From contig JBCCHB010000002.1 in assembly GCA_039028975.1 (NCBI GenBank), forward strand, positions 1 through 64,000: a DNA stretch of 64,000 nucleotides, given 5' to 3'. Positions within the stretch are counted from its first letter, which is position 1. Each line of letters starts with the position of its first letter. The stretch is from JAHBNG01 sp039028975 (GTDB lineage: Bacteria > Chloroflexota > Anaerolineae > Caldilineales > Caldilineaceae). Below, piece after piece: positions 51,385 to 60,084 of the stretch. A model generated the notes under the pieces. That model saw nothing but the letters and a program-made list of their open reading frames with translations, did not search any database and was not told the DNA's origin. Made by a program: the position numbers and the translations under genes.

Positions 51385-52425
51385 ATGTCCGAATCAGGTG
51401 CTGTAGCGATTGAGAACGAAGTGAATTCCACTAAAGCAGATTCCAGCGAAGCAGATTCCAGCGAAGCGCATTCGGCTGAATCAGATACCAGTACATTGAA
51501 GGCTGGTGACTCAAATTCCGGCGAATCGATTGAAGAGCAATTGCCTTCACCGTTGCGATCCGATAGTACGCTAGAAGCATCCATTGGAGCATTTGATGAC
51601 TATATGGTCCGCAAGGGATTTAGCGATAATACGATCAAGGCATTCCGCAATGATCTGAAGATTCTGGTGGCCTTTATGCAAGGGGATACGCTACTGCATC
51701 AGATCAATACCAAGAACCTAGAGGATTTTCTGGAGTGGCTTCAACATGAACGGGGGAAACCCTGTAGTGCCAAAACCCTAGCCCGACGAATTACGACCAT
51801 CAAAGTCTTCTTTAGTTGGATTCATGGCATCGGCGTTATTGGGACTGACCCGGCGGAACCGATCCTCCAGCAGCCTGCCCGGACGCCTCTTCCCCAAATC
51901 TTACAGGACCAAGAGGTTAGCCAGCTTATACGAATTTCTCAGGATCTGCTTTGGCATAGAGAAAATCCCGATGCCCGTCCCTTCCTACTCGTCAATCTAC
52001 TGTTACAAACAGGGATGAAGAAAGCCGAGTGCGCGCGTCTACTCATTTCAGATATTGATACGAGTCGCCCCCAATCGCCAGAAGTAGCGGTTCGCTATTC
52101 TGAAGAGCGCCATGCCCACAAAAATCGATCGATTGTGCTTCATTCCACTGTGACGAGCGCACTCCATCAATACTTGCAGCAGTATCGTCCTGAGGTTCGC
52201 CTTTTTGAATGCACGCCCCGAAATTTAGAGTATGTGCTCGAGGAGGTTGGCGAAAAAGCAGAAATTAAGCGCCTACAAATCGGTTTTGAGACGCTGCGTT
52301 GGACGAGTGCAGTTCGAGACTTCCGCACGGGAATGCCTGAAGATCGACTGCGTCAAAAGATGGGGTTGAGTAAGATCTCGTGGCGAGAAACAAGGGAAAA
52401 GATCTTTCAGTTATCGAACCGTTGA
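51385..52425 (+). CDS. Tyrosine-recombinase-like protein, catalytic residues lost
   Basis: 346 residues. A Ser/Asp/Glu-rich N-terminal tail (SSEADSSEAHSAESDTS) precedes the SAM-like core-binding domain (IGAFDDYMVRKGFSDNTIKAFRNDLKILVAF, KTLARRITTIKVFFSWI). The catalytic-type domain follows, PFLLVNLLLQTGMKKAECARLLISDID to the end. In active integrases the first box is GlRxsE, the second HxLRH, the third LGH, then Tyr. Here these read GMKKAEC (Arg to Lys), ETLRW (His to Glu), MGLSK (His to Leu) with no Tyr in the tail REKIFQLSNR. It may bind DNA without cutting it. The ATG has AGGAG 11 bases upstream. Confidence 0.75.
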   Translation: MSESGAVAIENEVNSTKADSSEADSSEAHSAESDTSTLKAGDSNSGESIEEQLPSPLRSDSTLEASIGAFDDYMVRKGFSDNTIKAFRNDLKILVAFMQGDTLLHQINTKNLEDFLEWLQHERGKPCSAKTLARRITTIKVFFSWIHGIGVIGTDPAEPILQQPARTPLPQILQDQEVSQLIRISQDLLWHRENPDARPFLLVNLLLQTGMKKAECARLLISDIDTSRPQSPEVAVRYSEERHAHKNRSIVLHSTVTSALHQYLQQYRPEVRLFECTPRNLEYVLEEVGEKAEIKRLQIGFETLRWTSAVRDFRTGMPEDRLRQKMGLSKISWRETREKIFQLSNR

Positions 52426-52779
52426 TTTGAGAAACTCCCACTGAGTTCGCCGCAAAATGGTGAATCAGTAGTTTTTCATGGATCAAGAGTCACCACGGAG
52501 GACGAAAGAGTCCTACTAATCCATCTGAATCCGTTTCCTATTTTCTGCGCGGACATTTATTCATCCAACTGTACCACGGACGGATGAAAATCGAACAAAG
52601 GTTAGAAGATTGTGCAGATTCTTAATATTTCTAATCTTTTCATCTTTGTTACTTAGAGGGCAGATCGTAAGCGTCCAATAATCACGACCATGTGTGGCTC
52701 GACGCTACTGCTGGCATAGTCCTACTGCGATCTGCTGAGTCTGAATGGTCTGATCTGGCAACGAATATTCTCTCTGGCC
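52426..52779. other. Intergenic region between convergent genes
   Basis: About 350 bp. AATCAGTAGTTTTTCATGGATC at 52463 resembles one end of family C, and GCAGATCG/CGATCTGC arms (about 52663-52735) form a dyad. No gene is visible. Confidence 0.45.
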
Positions 52780-53229
52780 TTACCACTTTGAGTGTTTGTA
52801 TTTATCAGCCCAGCCGCCGCCTTGCCAAGAGGTACTCTTCTCTGGCTGTACAAAGAAGAGCCAACGCGGCTCTTCCATGGTCGTCTCCAAATAGGTTAGA
52901 CCCGCCTCACCTCGGTAGCGGTAAGCCATCTCTTTGGCAATTCCTACCCATTGCCCACCCACATTGGGTTCTTCTATGACGCAGGCTACACCCTTGATCA
53001 GAACGCGTTCTCCACTCTCTCGATCCAAGCAAAGGGAGACACGACCATCTCGCTTCATGTACTCGGCCCACTTGGCACGCGCTCTAGGGATGATATAGAA
53101 GCCGTCATCAGCATACTGGAACCAAGTTGGAACGACATAGGGATAGCCATCGTCATCAAGACACGCTAGACGGCAGAGAACATCTGAATCGAAGAAGGAG
53201 GCGAGTTGGGTGTCAGTCATTTTGGGCAT
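52780..53229 (-). CDS. Pyridoxamine 5'-phosphate oxidase-like split-barrel protein
   Basis: A 149-residue flavin or F420-binding split-barrel protein. Features are LASFFDSDVLCRLACLDDDGYPYVVPTWFQYADDGFYIIPRARAKWAEYMKRDGRVSLCLD and the Trp-rich end PRWLFFVQPEKSTSWQGGGWADKY. This family includes PNP oxidases, F420-dependent reductases and heme-degrading enzymes; the substrate cannot be told. The ATG at 53229 has a GGAG site upstream. Confidence 0.8.
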   Translation of the reverse strand: MPKMTDTQLASFFDSDVLCRLACLDDDGYPYVVPTWFQYADDGFYIIPRARAKWAEYMKRDGRVSLCLDRESGERVLIKGVACVIEEPNVGGQWVGIAKEMAYRYRGEAGLTYLETTMEEPRWLFFVQPEKSTSWQGGGWADKYKHSKW

Positions 53230-53911
53230 AGGGAGGTCTCCAATTAGGTTGGCAGTTCTCGTTTCTAGAATTCCATGTATGTGCTGTGGTATAATCTTTC
53301 CATGTAAAGAGATCCTGTGAAGAAACGTTGCACCCTATCAGAAATGGCGTTACTTACATATATTCGCAACCTCTTTTCAAACAACCTCATCTGTTGTACA
53401 AAAGGGTAATAAGACTGCTCCTTGCAAGCCGTGATTTACCCAAGCTCAACCAAATGGCTCATCTGTGCAAAGTGTGCGAATTGACCTTCGTTAAACTATG
53501 TAAGTCCTAAGTTGCCTACTTTCGGCTGATGAGCGAACCAAATTGAAGGGTTCAACGATGCACCCAAACTTCAAAACAAAAGTTGTCTCCAGTAAAGATA
53601 TTGCCATTGGTGCCAGAAGAACCAAATATGCCACTGTCAATAGTCTGCAATGTTACTTCCTTGGCAAGCCTAGCATATGCTCAAGTGAAACGAAAATTTT
53701 TCGCTTCATTGCATTCTACTGATAATTGAGGAATACGGCGTAAATAACGTGCGCGATTCAATGGGGTTTAGCCTCAACAAATGTCCAAGTTATTTCGTTC
53801 CCTTTCCTAAAAACAAAGAAATGCGTCTCTTCTTCTCCAAATGGCTGTTTTGCGCGGGTCAGCTCATGTAACAGAATTGATAAAGCGGAGAATAATTGGA
53901 GAGTAAATGAT
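53230..53911. other. Long intergenic region before the phosphofructokinase gene
   Basis: About 680 bp. It contains a family C copy (53635-53725) and a TGTGGTATAAT extended -10-like element at about 53287-53297. The short minus-strand frame at 53758-54210 overlaps the phosphofructokinase gene antisense and is rejected. Confidence 0.45.
53635..53725. repeat. Family C palindromic repeat, copy C4
   Basis: Left TGTCAATAGTCTGCAATG and right CATTGCATTCTACTGAT match C2/C3 ends. The interior holds CGAAAATTTTTCG, a local palindrome. Confidence 0.6.
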
Positions 53912-55078
53912 ATGAAAATTGGTATTTTGACGGGAGGGGGCGATGTTCCTGGCCTCAATGCGTGCATCAAAGCAGTTGTCCACCGCTGCATTGATGATGG
54001 CCATGAGATTATTGGTCTACGTCGAGGCTGGGGTGGGCTGCTCAATATCAACCTGGACAACCCTGAGACCATCGAACAGTTCACTTTGCCGTTGGACAAA
54101 GTCAGAGTTCGTACGGTTGATCGCACAGGTGGTACTTTCTTGCATACTAGTCGCACAAATCCGGGCAAAGTGCGCCCCAAAGATGTACCAGAGTTTCTGA
54201 AAGATCCCAATCATCCAGAGGCGGAGGCCGCTGACCAGAGCCTACGAGACTTTACGCCCCATGTGCTAAAAAATCTAGAACACCTGGGTATTGATCGGCT
54301 AATCCCCATTGGTGGTGACGATACGCTTAGCTATGCACAGCGGATTCATAGTGATGGATTTCCGGTTGTGGCTATCCCCAAAACCATGGATAATGATGTC
54401 CACGGCACCGACTACTGCATCGGTTTCAGCACAGCCGTCACCCGTAGCGTTCAGTTTATCCACAACCTGCGCACAAGCGCTGGCTCCCATGAGCGCATCT
54501 GTGTCGTCGAACTCTTTGGACGCAACAGCGGTGAGACAAGCCTCATCTCATCCTATTTAGCAGGTGTAGATCGGGCACTCATCTCTGAAGTTCCTTTTGA
54601 TCCAGAGCGACTCGCTGAGCTAGTTATGGGCGACAAGGCCCGTAACCCTAGTAACTATGCGATGGTTACTATCAGTGAAGGGGCGCATATGATTGATGGC
54701 AAAGTCATTGAATATGGCGAAGCCGATGCCTATGGGCACCGTAAATTGGGTGGTATTGGTCAGATCACCGAAGAAGCCATCAGGGATATTACAGGTGAAA
54801 ATACCATCTATCAGAAGGTAGCTTACCTGATGCGCTCTGGTGCGCCCGATGCATTAGATCTAATGGTGGCAGTGAACTACGCCAACGCAGCCATGGATCT
54901 TCTGGAAGAAGGTATCTCAGGACGCATGGTTGCGCTGCGTAACGGGCAATATACCCACATTCCCATGAGTGATGTGACCAGTGGTATCAAGCGTGTTGAT
55001 GTCAACGAATTCTACGACACCGAAAATTATCTCCCCAAAGTACGTCATGCTTTGGGCAAGCCCATGTTCTTGTATTAA
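53912..55078 (+). CDS. pfp: 6-phosphofructokinase, PPi-type signature
   Basis: A group III phosphofructokinase of 388 residues. The N-terminus KIGILTGGGDVPGLNACIK is the family start. The phosphoryl-donor site reads IPIGGDDTLSYA, where PPi-dependent enzymes have Asp at this position and ATP enzymes have GGDGS. The catalytic loop is AIPKTMDNDVHGTDYCIGF with Lys before TMDND, again the PPi form. VVELFGRNSG and RICVVE support the fold. It converts fructose-6-phosphate and PPi to fructose-1,6-bisphosphate reversibly (inferred donor). GGAG lies upstream of the ATG. A family A element starts at its stop codon. Confidence 0.9.
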   Translation: MKIGILTGGGDVPGLNACIKAVVHRCIDDGHEIIGLRRGWGGLLNINLDNPETIEQFTLPLDKVRVRTVDRTGGTFLHTSRTNPGKVRPKDVPEFLKDPNHPEAEAADQSLRDFTPHVLKNLEHLGIDRLIPIGGDDTLSYAQRIHSDGFPVVAIPKTMDNDVHGTDYCIGFSTAVTRSVQFIHNLRTSAGSHERICVVELFGRNSGETSLISSYLAGVDRALISEVPFDPERLAELVMGDKARNPSNYAMVTISEGAHMIDGKVIEYGEADAYGHRKLGGIGQITEEAIRDITGENTIYQKVAYLMRSGAPDALDLMVAVNYANAAMDLLEEGISGRMVALRNGQYTHIPMSDVTSGIKRVDVNEFYDTENYLPKVRHALGKPMFLY

Positions 55079-55234
55079 ACTGCGATCGATTTGAGAACTG
55101 TACGAGCGTGTGATTCTGCTTGGCTACAGCCGCAAAGCAGCATTGTAACCAAGCAGAATGGCTACTTCCCAGACAGCTGCTAAGCTTTACGGGAGTGACT
55201 AACGTATGGTTTTCAAACAGACTAGACTGATACT
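55079..55234. repeat. Family A repeat, copy A9, with internal insertion
   Basis: Starts at the phosphofructokinase stop with ACTGCGATCGATTTG and ends near GTTTTCAAACAGACTAG and ACTGATACTC. The copy is about 155 bp because the loop contains ATTCTGCTTGG (55113-55123) paired with CCAAGCAGAAT (55149-55159). It fills the gap before rhaB. Confidence 0.65.
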
Positions 55235-55257
55235 CACCTTAGGAAAATCACCCTTCC

Positions 55258-56769
55258 ATGTCTTCAAATACTTTCCTTGGATTCGATTTTGGTGCAGAGA
55301 GCGGACGAGCTTTGCTAGGGCAATTGGATGACAACCAGCTTCATCTTACCGAGGTTCATCGCTTTGCCAATACCCCCATAACCATACCCACAGCAGCAGG
55401 TTTCAACTTACATTGGAATATCTTGCAGCTTTGGTCTGAGATTAAAGAGGGACTAGCGCGATCCGCCGAAATTAGCCAAAGAGAGGTAGGCGGCTCCCTT
55501 GCAAGTGTTGGCATCGATACATGGGGGGTTGACTTTGGATTACTGGATCGCAGTGGTGCATTGTTGGCCAACCCAGTTCACTATCGAGACGACCGCACTG
55601 ATGGAATGATGGAAGCGGCCTTTGAACGGCTCCCCAAAGCAGACGTCTTTGCCCAAACTGGCATCCAGTTTATGCAGTTCAACAGCCTCTATCAATTGCT
55701 TTCTTTGGTTATTAACCAGTCTCCCCTACTGGATGTGGCCGATACCTTTCTCACCGTACCCGATCTCTTTAACTTCTGGCTAACTGGACGAGCCGCTTGC
55801 GAATTTACCAATGCAACGACTACCCAATGCTACAACCCCATTGAGCAGGGATGGGCAGTTGAGCTGCTCAATGCCATGGAAATTCCAAGCAGCATCTTCC
55901 CTGAAATTGTCACCCCAGGAACTGTCTTAGGTGAAGTCCGCACAGGGTTGGCCAGTGAGTTAGGGATAGAGGCTCTTCCGGTGGTGGCACCAGCCTGCCA
56001 TGATACAGGATCGGCTGTAGCGGCTGTGCCAGCCCAGGGGCACGACTTTGTTTGGCTCTCGTCAGGCACTTGGTCGATTTTGGGCATAGAGGTGCAAGAA
56101 GCTGTGGTGAATGAACAAGCCCTGGCCTATAATCTCACCAACGAGGGCGGTGTCAATGGCACCTTCCGCCTCTGCAAAAACGTCATGGGGATGTGGATTG
56201 TCCAAGAGTGCCGACGAACTTGGAGCCAACAAGGCCACGATTATTCGTATGATGTAATGGCTAAGATGGCCACAGAAGCCGCTCCATTCCAGGCGCTCAT
56301 TGATCCCGACGCCGATGATTTCCTTAAACCGGGAGACATGCCCAGCCGCATTCAGTCTTACTGCCAGCAGACTGGCCAAAGTGGCCCCGCAACCCATGGT
56401 GCGATGATTCGCTGCGTTTTGGAGAGCCTAGCCCTCAAATACCGATTGGTTCTAGAACGGTTGGAGGCCCTAACCGATCGCCAATTGGGCCCGATCCATA
56501 TTATGGGTGGTGGTTCTCAAAACAGGTTGCTCAATCAATTCACAGCCGATGCAACTGGCCGTCCGGTTATTACAGGTCCCGTTGAGGCCACGGCAACCGG
56601 TAATATTCTGATTCAGGCCATTGCCATGGGACAGCTTGGCTCGTTGGGTGAAGGGCGGGCTATGCTGCGCTCCTCCATCGATTTAGGTCATTATGAGCCG
56701 GAGTTAGCAGCCAAAGACGCATGGGACGAAGCATACAGTCGGATTCAGGCTTTGGTGAGTAAGACGTAA
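55258..56769 (+). CDS. rhaB: Rhamnulokinase
   Basis: A 503-residue FGGY-family sugar kinase. It has the ATP-phosphate 1 motif FLGFDFGAESGRALLG, the GIDTWGVDFGLLD motif typical of RhaB, HYRDDRTDGM, CHDTGSAVAAVPAQG, the adenosine motif IMGGGSQNRLLNQFTADATGRPV, and the catalytic Asp in that central region. It phosphorylates L-rhamnulose to rhamnulose-1-phosphate. The rhamnose isomerase gene follows 28 bases downstream. No rhamnulose-1-phosphate aldolase is in the window. Confidence 0.93.
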   Translation: MSSNTFLGFDFGAESGRALLGQLDDNQLHLTEVHRFANTPITIPTAAGFNLHWNILQLWSEIKEGLARSAEISQREVGGSLASVGIDTWGVDFGLLDRSGALLANPVHYRDDRTDGMMEAAFERLPKADVFAQTGIQFMQFNSLYQLLSLVINQSPLLDVADTFLTVPDLFNFWLTGRAACEFTNATTTQCYNPIEQGWAVELLNAMEIPSSIFPEIVTPGTVLGEVRTGLASELGIEALPVVAPACHDTGSAVAAVPAQGHDFVWLSSGTWSILGIEVQEAVVNEQALAYNLTNEGGVNGTFRLCKNVMGMWIVQECRRTWSQQGHDYSYDVMAKMATEAAPFQALIDPDADDFLKPGDMPSRIQSYCQQTGQSGPATHGAMIRCVLESLALKYRLVLERLEALTDRQLGPIHIMGGGSQNRLLNQFTADATGRPVITGPVEATATGNILIQAIAMGQLGSLGEGRAMLRSSIDLGHYEPELAAKDAWDEAYSRIQALVSKT

Positions 56770-56797
56770 ATAAGATTCATCAAATTAAGGAGAAACC

Positions 56798-58042
56798 ATG
56801 AGTAATCATACAGCAGCCTACGAGCTTCTAGCAGCCGATTTAGAGGCCAACGGACTGGATGTAGAGATGATCAAAACAGCCATTAAAGGTCATCACATCG
56901 AGACGCCTAGCTGGGGCTATGCCAATAGCGGGACTCGCTTTAAAAACTTTCCTTGGCCTGGTGCTGCCTCTACCACCCGGGAGAAGATGGACGATGCAGC
57001 CATGGTCCATAAGATGACTGGCATTGCCTCTAGCGTAGCCATTCACATCCCGTGGGACAAGCCTGAGGATGGTGACTACGTTGCTTTTCGTCAATATGCT
57101 GAAGAGCAGGGTGTGAAGATCGGTGCAGTCAATCCGAATGTCTTTCAGGATGATGAATATCGGCTCGGCTCACTGGGCAACCCAGATACAGGTGCTCAGG
57201 AGCAAGCTATGGAGTGCTTGCTTGAATGTTGCGAGATTATGAACAAGACCCACAGCGATCTGCTTAGCCTTTGGTTTGCCGACGGCACCAACTACGCAGG
57301 CCAGGACAATCTGCGGGCGCGCAAAAGGCGTTTTGAGCAGGGACTCAAGACCGTCTACGATCATCTGCCAGCAGATAGCCGCATGTTGATCGAGTACAAA
57401 TTCTTTGAGCCAGCCTTCTACAGCACAGACATTCCAGATTGGGGAACGGCTTATGCCTGGGCGCTCAAATTAGGCGAGCAGGCTCAGGTGCTAGTGGATC
57501 TAGGTCATCACGCTCAGGGCGTTAACATTGAGCAGGTTGTGGCCTTTTTGCTGGATGAGGGGCGTCTAGGCGGTTTTCATTTCAACAATCGCAAATATGC
57601 CGATGACGATTTGATTGTGGGCAGCGTCAATCCTTACGAGCTCTTTCTAATCTACAATGAGTTAAACAGTGCAGCTTTTGGTCAGGACGAACCCGCTCAC
57701 TCCACGGCCCAGAAGGTTGCTTACATGATCGACCAATGCCACAACATCGAAGGCAAAGTTGCGCCTATGATGCAGTCGGTCCTCAACTGTCAGGAAGCCT
57801 TTGCCAAATCCATGTGTATCAACCAGGGTGAGTTGGCTGCAGCCCAATTGGCTGGCGAAGTACTGGCGGCCCACAACATCATCAACGACGCCTACCGGAT
57901 CGACGTGCGCCCGCTCTTGATCCAGGTGAGAGAAGAGATGGGCGTGCCGGCCGACCCGATTGCTGCTTATCGAGCCAGTGGTTATGAAGAGAAGATCGCC
58001 AAAGAACGGGGCGTGGCTACGACCAGTGGCGGGTATCAGTAA
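56798..58042 (+). CDS. rhaI: L-rhamnose isomerase (RhaI type)
   Basis: A TIM-barrel sugar isomerase of 414 residues of the Pseudomonas stutzeri-like L-rhamnose isomerase group, distinct from E. coli RhaA. Motifs include ETPSWGYANSGTRFKNF near the start, HIPWDKPEDGDY, AVNPNVFQDDEYRLGSL, the metal site region LSLWFADGTNYAGQDN, ..EYKFFEPAFYSTDIPDWG and LVDLGHHAQGVNIEQVVAFLL. It interconverts L-rhamnose and L-rhamnulose with Mn2+ or similar. The ATG has AAGGAG five bases upstream. Its 3' end overlaps the convergent HAD gene by 26 bases. Confidence 0.93.
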   Translation: MSNHTAAYELLAADLEANGLDVEMIKTAIKGHHIETPSWGYANSGTRFKNFPWPGAASTTREKMDDAAMVHKMTGIASSVAIHIPWDKPEDGDYVAFRQYAEEQGVKIGAVNPNVFQDDEYRLGSLGNPDTGAQEQAMECLLECCEIMNKTHSDLLSLWFADGTNYAGQDNLRARKRRFEQGLKTVYDHLPADSRMLIEYKFFEPAFYSTDIPDWGTAYAWALKLGEQAQVLVDLGHHAQGVNIEQVVAFLLDEGRLGGFHFNNRKYADDDLIVGSVNPYELFLIYNELNSAAFGQDEPAHSTAQKVAYMIDQCHNIEGKVAPMMQSVLNCQEAFAKSMCINQGELAAAQLAGEVLAAHNIINDAYRIDVRPLLIQVREEMGVPADPIAAYRASGYEEKIAKERGVATTSGGYQ

Positions 58043-58691
58043 GCTGCCGACATAGATCTGCTAAGGTTATATCGGCCAGTGAATTCAGTTGTCGGTCAGC
58101 CTCGGTAAAGTCCAGACCTTTGGTCATGCCGTTGGGTACCACTACACAGTGTAACCCTGCAGCCTTGGCCGACAACATCCCGTTGCGTGAATCCTCTAAT
58201 GCTAACGCTCGTTGAGGCGGAACCCCTAACGCCTCGACGGTCATGCGGTAAAGGGCCGGATGCGGCTTGGCTTGGGCCACATCCCCAGCCGTATGAATGA
58301 CCTCAAAGTAATGTTCCAGTTGCAGTCGTTGCAAGTGGCTCCATGCCCATCCTTCAGTAGAACTAGTGGCCATACCGATCTTGAATCCAGCTTTGTGAGC
58401 ATCTTCCAGATATCTGAGGACGCCCGGAAGCGGTTCTTGGGCCTCTACCATCTCGAGATAACGAGCGCGTCGTTTCTGCCGAATCGCGGACCGCTCGATG
58501 CTTCGTCCAATTTGACCTTCCAGAATTGCGTAGGGATCGAAATCAACCTCAGCCTTACCAATACAAACGGACCACTCTTCCAGGGTTAACTCGCCCCCAT
58601 ACTCTTCGTATATCTCCCGCCACGAGGCATAATCCGGCGTCTCCGTATCTAAGATCAGGCCATCAAAATCAAAAACAAGCGCTTTTATCAT
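58017..58691 (-). CDS. HAD-superfamily phosphatase (beta-PGM-like)
   Basis: A 224-residue HAD subfamily I hydrolase. Motif 1 is ALVFDFDGLILDTET with the nucleophile Asp and an acid Asp; a helical cap domain follows; motif 2 is MATSSTEGWA; motif 3 Lys lies in AQAKPHP; motif 4 is ALEDSRNG. It probably removes phosphate from a sugar phosphate. It lies 53 bases downstream of the sugar kinase on the same strand. Between them a run of CCTAC units (about 58706-58736) is seen. The tail overlaps rhaI. Confidence 0.88.
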   Translation of the reverse strand: MIKALVFDFDGLILDTETPDYASWREIYEEYGGELTLEEWSVCIGKAEVDFDPYAILEGQIGRSIERSAIRQKRRARYLEMVEAQEPLPGVLRYLEDAHKAGFKIGMATSSTEGWAWSHLQRLQLEHYFEVIHTAGDVAQAKPHPALYRMTVEALGVPPQRALALEDSRNGMLSAKAAGLHCVVVPNGMTKGLDFTEADRQLNSLADITLADLCRQLTDTRHWS

Positions 58692-58744
58692 TGAACTTAC
58701 TCTCCACCTACCTACCTACCTGCAAACCTGCCTACATACAGACC

Positions 58745-59710
58745 TTATCGATTCACCCCACCTGATGCATCAGCAATAACCGCTTCAACCTCTTCCAATG
58801 TGGTGATGATCATGTCACCATTTTGGCTCAAGGCTAGGGCTGCCATTGCCGTCCCATAACGCAGCCCTTTAGGCAAGTCACCATCCAACCAACCGTGGAC
58901 CACACCAGCGGCCAATCCATCGCCAGCGCCGATTCGATCGATGACGACGACCGGAACAGCTGGTTGCCGATAGATGTGCTCACCATCCCAGGCTACGGCA
59001 CCCTCCTCCCCCACGCTCGAAACAATCGTCTTGGCATGGCTGAGAGCCGCTAGTTGTTCGACGATCTGCTCTGGCGATCCTTGAATGTCAAAGACCGTGG
59101 CCGCGTCTCCTCGGGCGCAGAAGAGCAGATCAACCTCCTGAATTAGCTCGGTCAGGATGGGTGCGGCGCGGGCAGGTTCCCAGAGTTTGTTGCGATAGTT
59201 GATGTCAAAGCTGACGGCAACACCCGCCGTTTTGGCTCGCTGAATCGCTTGGCGTACGATTTCCAGGTTTCCTTCTGAGAGAGCTGGTGTAATGCCCGTT
59301 AGATGAATCAAACGGGTATTTAGCATTCGATCCCAGTCAACTTGTGCCGGCGTCATGCGAGCGGCGACCGAATCAGCCCGATCATAGATGACTTGTATGG
59401 GACGCGGTGGCTCAGCAAATTCGATGAAGTAGTTTCCCATCCGCCCGTCAGGATCCCAGAAAACCCCTTCTAAATCGACATCGGCAATGCGGAGATGGTT
59501 GGCTACTACATGCCCTAGCGGATTATCGGGTAAACCACCCATCCAGGCGCCGCGTCGACCCAGGCGGCTAAGGGCAGCCACAATATTGGCTTCAGCTCCG
59601 GCCGGAAAAACATCCAGGGCTGCCATCATTTCCAGGCGCTGCCCTGCCGGAACGCTCAGGCGCAGCATGGTTTCACCAATGGTTGTCACATCAAAAATTG
59701 GAGTTTGCAT
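58745..59710 (-). CDS. kdgK: PfkB-family sugar kinase (KDG kinase-like)
   Basis: A ribokinase/PfkB fold: IGETMLRLSVPAG, FPAGAEANIVAALSRLGRRGAWMGGLPDNPLGH, VSFDINYRNKLW, and the C-terminal signature VVVIDRIGAGDGLAAGVVHG with the catalytic Asp. The phrase FDINYRxxLW is typical of 2-keto-3-deoxygluconate kinases, so that substrate is likely but other keto-sugars are possible. The ATG at 59710 starts MQTPIFDVTT. A longer frame from 59743 begins at the end of a family A repeat and is not favoured. Confidence 0.85.
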   Translation of the reverse strand: MQTPIFDVTTIGETMLRLSVPAGQRLEMMAALDVFPAGAEANIVAALSRLGRRGAWMGGLPDNPLGHVVANHLRIADVDLEGVFWDPDGRMGNYFIEFAEPPRPIQVIYDRADSVAARMTPAQVDWDRMLNTRLIHLTGITPALSEGNLEIVRQAIQRAKTAGVAVSFDINYRNKLWEPARAAPILTELIQEVDLLFCARGDAATVFDIQGSPEQIVEQLAALSHAKTIVSSVGEEGAVAWDGEHIYRQPAVPVVVIDRIGAGDGLAAGVVHGWLDGDLPKGLRYGTAMAALALSQNGDMIITTLEEVEAVIADASGGVNR

Positions 59711-59737
59711 AAGAAGTTGATCTTTGTGAATCTTTTC

Positions 59738-59820
59738 TACCACAGTCGTTTAGAAAATCGGAGTTCTCTACTGCTTTACCAGAGTAACTAAATCCGTGTC
59801 TCCAAAAAGGACTGAGTATA
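59738..59820. repeat. Family A palindromic repeat, copy A10
   Basis: Starts TACCACAGTCGTTTAG, has the TTTACCAGAGTAAC loop and ends AAAAAGGACTGAGTATA. It lies just upstream of kdgK and forms its leader. Confidence 0.7.
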
Positions 59821-59939
59821 GTTGAAAATTGCTCGGTTTTTAGTATGTATACAAGGAATTATCCCCGATGTCAAACAAACAGAGCAGCTAATTCGGAAAG
59901 CTATCTTTGCAGGAATCTAACGGCTGTGGAATACTGGAC

Positions 59940-60084
59940 TCATAGACGGCCAGGTACAACTTTTTCCCGTAACAACGGAGATGCTTCCTTAAAGACGGGA
60001 TTTGTTCCTGTGAAGGCGGCAATATCCTCCCTTCCTGAGCTTTCAGCCTGAATGGGTAAATATTCGGGACAAAATCGACCTATA
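59940..60084. repeat. Family B repeat, copy B9 (long variant)
   Basis: Starts ACATAGACGGCCAGG-like at 59940 (TCATAGACGGCCAGGTACAA) and contains CTTTTTCCCGTAACAACGG and GACGGGATTTGTTCC. The right end is eroded (TTCGGGACAAAATCGACCTATA) and runs into A11 with a shared TATA. Confidence 0.6.

Noticed and set aside
53758..54210. 150-residue antisense frame at the phosphofructokinase start
   Set aside because: It overlaps a clear enzyme gene antisense and has no recognisable features.
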